A stretch of DNA of 6,494 bases from Patescibacteria group bacterium (GTDB lineage: Bacteria; Patescibacteriota; Microgenomatia; UBA8517): assembly GCA_025057695.1 (NCBI GenBank), contig JANWVB010000059.1:1-6494 (forward strand), written 5' to 3'. Shown here one piece after another: positions 5,774 to 6,494 of this stretch. A program made the position numbers and the translations under genes. A model generated the notes under the pieces. It was not told where the DNA came from, searched no databases, and saw only the letters and a program-made list of their open reading frames with translations. The first letter of the stretch is position 1. Each line of letters opens with the position of its first letter.

Positions 5774-6025
5774 ATGTCATACATGTGCAGTTTTTGTGGC
5801 AAATCAACCAAAATAGGCAGAAGCCAACAGCATGGGCGTGGGGTAGCAGGTAAAAGATGGAAAAAAAGAGCTCAAGAAACTCCGCGAACCTTCAAGCCAA
5901 ATATCCAAACCAAATCCTTTAAAATTGGGGATAATGTTTTGCAAATGAAGGTTTGTACAAAATGTTTAAAAAGAGTAAAAAAATACAAATCAATTGGTGA
6001 TATAAAAAACATTGTGGTGGTTTGA
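5774..6025 (+). CDS. rpmB: 50S ribosomal protein L28
   Basis: An 83-residue ribosomal protein of the L28 family, a component of the large subunit. It is basic throughout (KRWKKRA, LKRVKKYK) and has two CxxC pairs, C5/C8 (MCSFCGK) and C61/C64 (VCTKCLK), forming the zinc ribbon of the C+ form. Family landmarks are the N-terminal CxFCGK, the HGRG...KRW segment (20-29), TPRTFKPNIQ (36-45) and the terminal MKVCTKCLK. Length is in the usual range of 60-95. The ATG at 5774 gives the normal start just before the first CxxC; an ATG nine bases later would leave only Met before C5. There is no Shine-Dalgarno. It has its own strong promoter and is not clustered with rpmG or other ribosomal genes here. 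It ends with TGA. Confidence 0.96.
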   Translation: MSYMCSFCGKSTKIGRSQQHGRGVAGKRWKKRAQETPRTFKPNIQTKSFKIGDNVLQMKVCTKCLKRVKKYKSIGDIKNIVVV

Positions 6026-6055
6026 TATGTAAAATTGCCAAAATTATGTTTGGTC

Positions 6056-6084
6056 TTGACAATGTTTTATAAAGCTGGTAGAAT
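6056..6084 (+). promoter_or_regulatory. Near-consensus sigma70-type promoter for the small repeat protein
   Basis: A perfect -35 TTGACA (6056-6061), a 17-bp spacer and -10 TAGAAT (6079-6084, five of six). The start is predicted near 6091, about 34 bases before the ATG at 6125. This is among the best promoters in the window and supports the reality of the small gene behind it. Confidence 0.7.
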
Positions 6085-6099
6085 TTTATCATCAAGTTA

Positions 6100-6114
6100 A
6101 TTAAACTGTTTAAT
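6100..6114. promoter_or_regulatory. 15-bp palindrome between promoter and start codon (operator candidate)
   Basis: ATTAAAC-T-GTTTAAT is a perfect 7-bp inverted repeat around a single base, located about 10-24 bases downstream of the predicted start. A one-base centre is wrong for an RNA hairpin but suits a dimeric repressor. A second overlapping palindrome, TTAATTAA, lies just upstream (6097-6104). High AT content weakens the case. Confidence 0.35.
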
Positions 6115-6124
6115 CAAAAAAAGT

Positions 6125-6451
6125 ATGAATAAAGAAAGAGATAAACAACTTGATAATACTGGTTCTTCATCCACTCAAGCTAGTGGAGGTGAAGGTTGTT
6201 CTCAATATAATCCTGATGGTTATAAAGAAATTAAAATTATACGAGTTTTGGAGGCGGAAACAGGTTTAACTCGCGAAAAAATTATACAAATTTTGGAGGC
6301 GGCAACAAGTTTAACTCGCGAAGAAAGTAGCAGTCTACCTGAGATGACAAGGCGTTTAATGGGTAGTATTAATGTAAAATGTAATAATTTTCCTATGTCT
6401 GATAAAAATATTCTTGATGATAATTCAGGTGGTGACACATCTTCCCAGTAA
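6125..6451 (+). CDS. Small hypothetical protein with a 15-residue tandem repeat
   Basis: A predicted 108-residue soluble protein that I do not recognise. The N-terminus (1-30) is polar, rich in Ser, Gly, Asn and Gln and probably disordered. Residues 37-66 are two adjacent 15-residue repeats, KIIRVLEAETGLTRE and KIIQILEAATSLTRE, each likely a short helix plus turn. The C-terminal third (67-108) is again Ser/Asp-rich with one Cys (C86). There is no signal peptide or membrane segment. Support for a real gene comes from the near-consensus promoter 34 bases upstream, the ATG placement, and the preservation of frame in the duplicated DNA, where three of the four base differences are non-synonymous but conservative or mild. 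Against it are the lack of a Shine-Dalgarno and of any recognised homologue. An open frame on the opposite strand (6220-6456) is judged a shadow. Confidence 0.55.
   Translation: MNKERDKQLDNTGSSSTQASGGEGCSQYNPDGYKEIKIIRVLEAETGLTREKIIQILEAATSLTREESSSLPEMTRRLMGSINVKCNNFPMSDKNILDDNSGGDTSSQ
6233..6322 (+). repeat. 45-bp direct tandem repeat inside the small ORF
   Basis: Two head-to-tail copies, 6233-6277 and 6278-6322, differ at only four positions (copy positions 11, 13, 26 and 31), so 41 of 45 bases are identical. The unit length is a multiple of three, so the reading frame is kept. It looks like a fairly recent slippage or unequal-recombination duplication. Confidence 0.95.
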
Positions 6452-6494
6452 CTCAACTCCTTTCGTGTTTAGTAATTTATTGTGTTTAATTAAT
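6452..6494. other. AT-rich tail of the window, no feature seen
   Basis: These 43 bases after the stop of the small ORF contain no convincing hairpin, T-run terminator, promoter or start of a further gene. Confidence 0.6.

Noticed and set aside
6220..6456. Minus-strand open frame of 78 codons over the small repeat gene
   Set aside because: The strong promoter and palindrome lie upstream of the plus-strand gene; nothing comparable precedes the minus-strand frame.
1..6494. Mobile element, CRISPR array, toxin-antitoxin pair or phage gene
   Set aside because: No transposase, integrase, regularly spaced repeats or target-site duplication was found; the only direct tandem repeat is the coding 45-bp unit.

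Overview
The window looks like chromosomal DNA from a small-genome, AT-rich bacterium, most likely a member of the Candidate Phyla Radiation (Patescibacteria: Microgenomates or Parcubacteria type). This is an inference from low GC, short genes, tRNA genes without encoded CCA, few Shine-Dalgarno sites, and a gene set I associate with those genomes (CapA-like protein, DUF2339 membrane protein, thrombospondin type 3 repeat protein, compact M50 protease, L28 with two CxxC pairs). TGA ends the DUF2339, protease and L28 genes, so the code is standard and not the TGA=Gly code of Gracilibacteria/SR1. I see no insertion sequence, CRISPR array or phage gene.

Layout. 1-549: 3' part of a CapA-family (PGA_cap) gene whose start lies left of the window. 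579-853: an extended -10 promoter, then tRNA-Thr(UGU) and class II tRNA-Tyr(GUA). 848-3802: a two-gene operon whose -35 hexamer is made of the last six bases of the tRNA-Tyr gene. It encodes a DUF2339 multi-pass membrane protein and, through an ATGA overlap, an exported protein with two thrombospondin type 3 (calcium-binding type) repeats and a C-terminal membrane anchor. 3803-3942: AT-rich spacer with an imperfect hairpin. 3943-4755: an unrecognised 270-residue protein with CxDxR and H-x9-C motifs reminiscent of zeta/beta carbonic anhydrase metal sites. 4756-5012: a convergent intergenic stretch with a GC-richer core and mutually exclusive hairpins. 5013-5666 (minus): a site-2-protease-family (M50) membrane protease. 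5681-6025: a strong promoter and rpmB (L28), divergent from the protease. 6056-6451: a near-consensus promoter, a 15-bp palindrome and a small serine-rich protein containing a perfectly in-frame 45-bp tandem duplication.

Functionally the window mixes translation genes (two tRNAs, L28) with cell-envelope genes (CapA-like, DUF2339/TSP3 pair, M50 protease). The DUF2339/TSP3 pair is the clearest functional unit: two envelope proteins translated in tandem from one promoter. The most unexplained items are the putative metal-site protein, the switch-like intergenic RNA candidate, and the tandem-repeat small protein.
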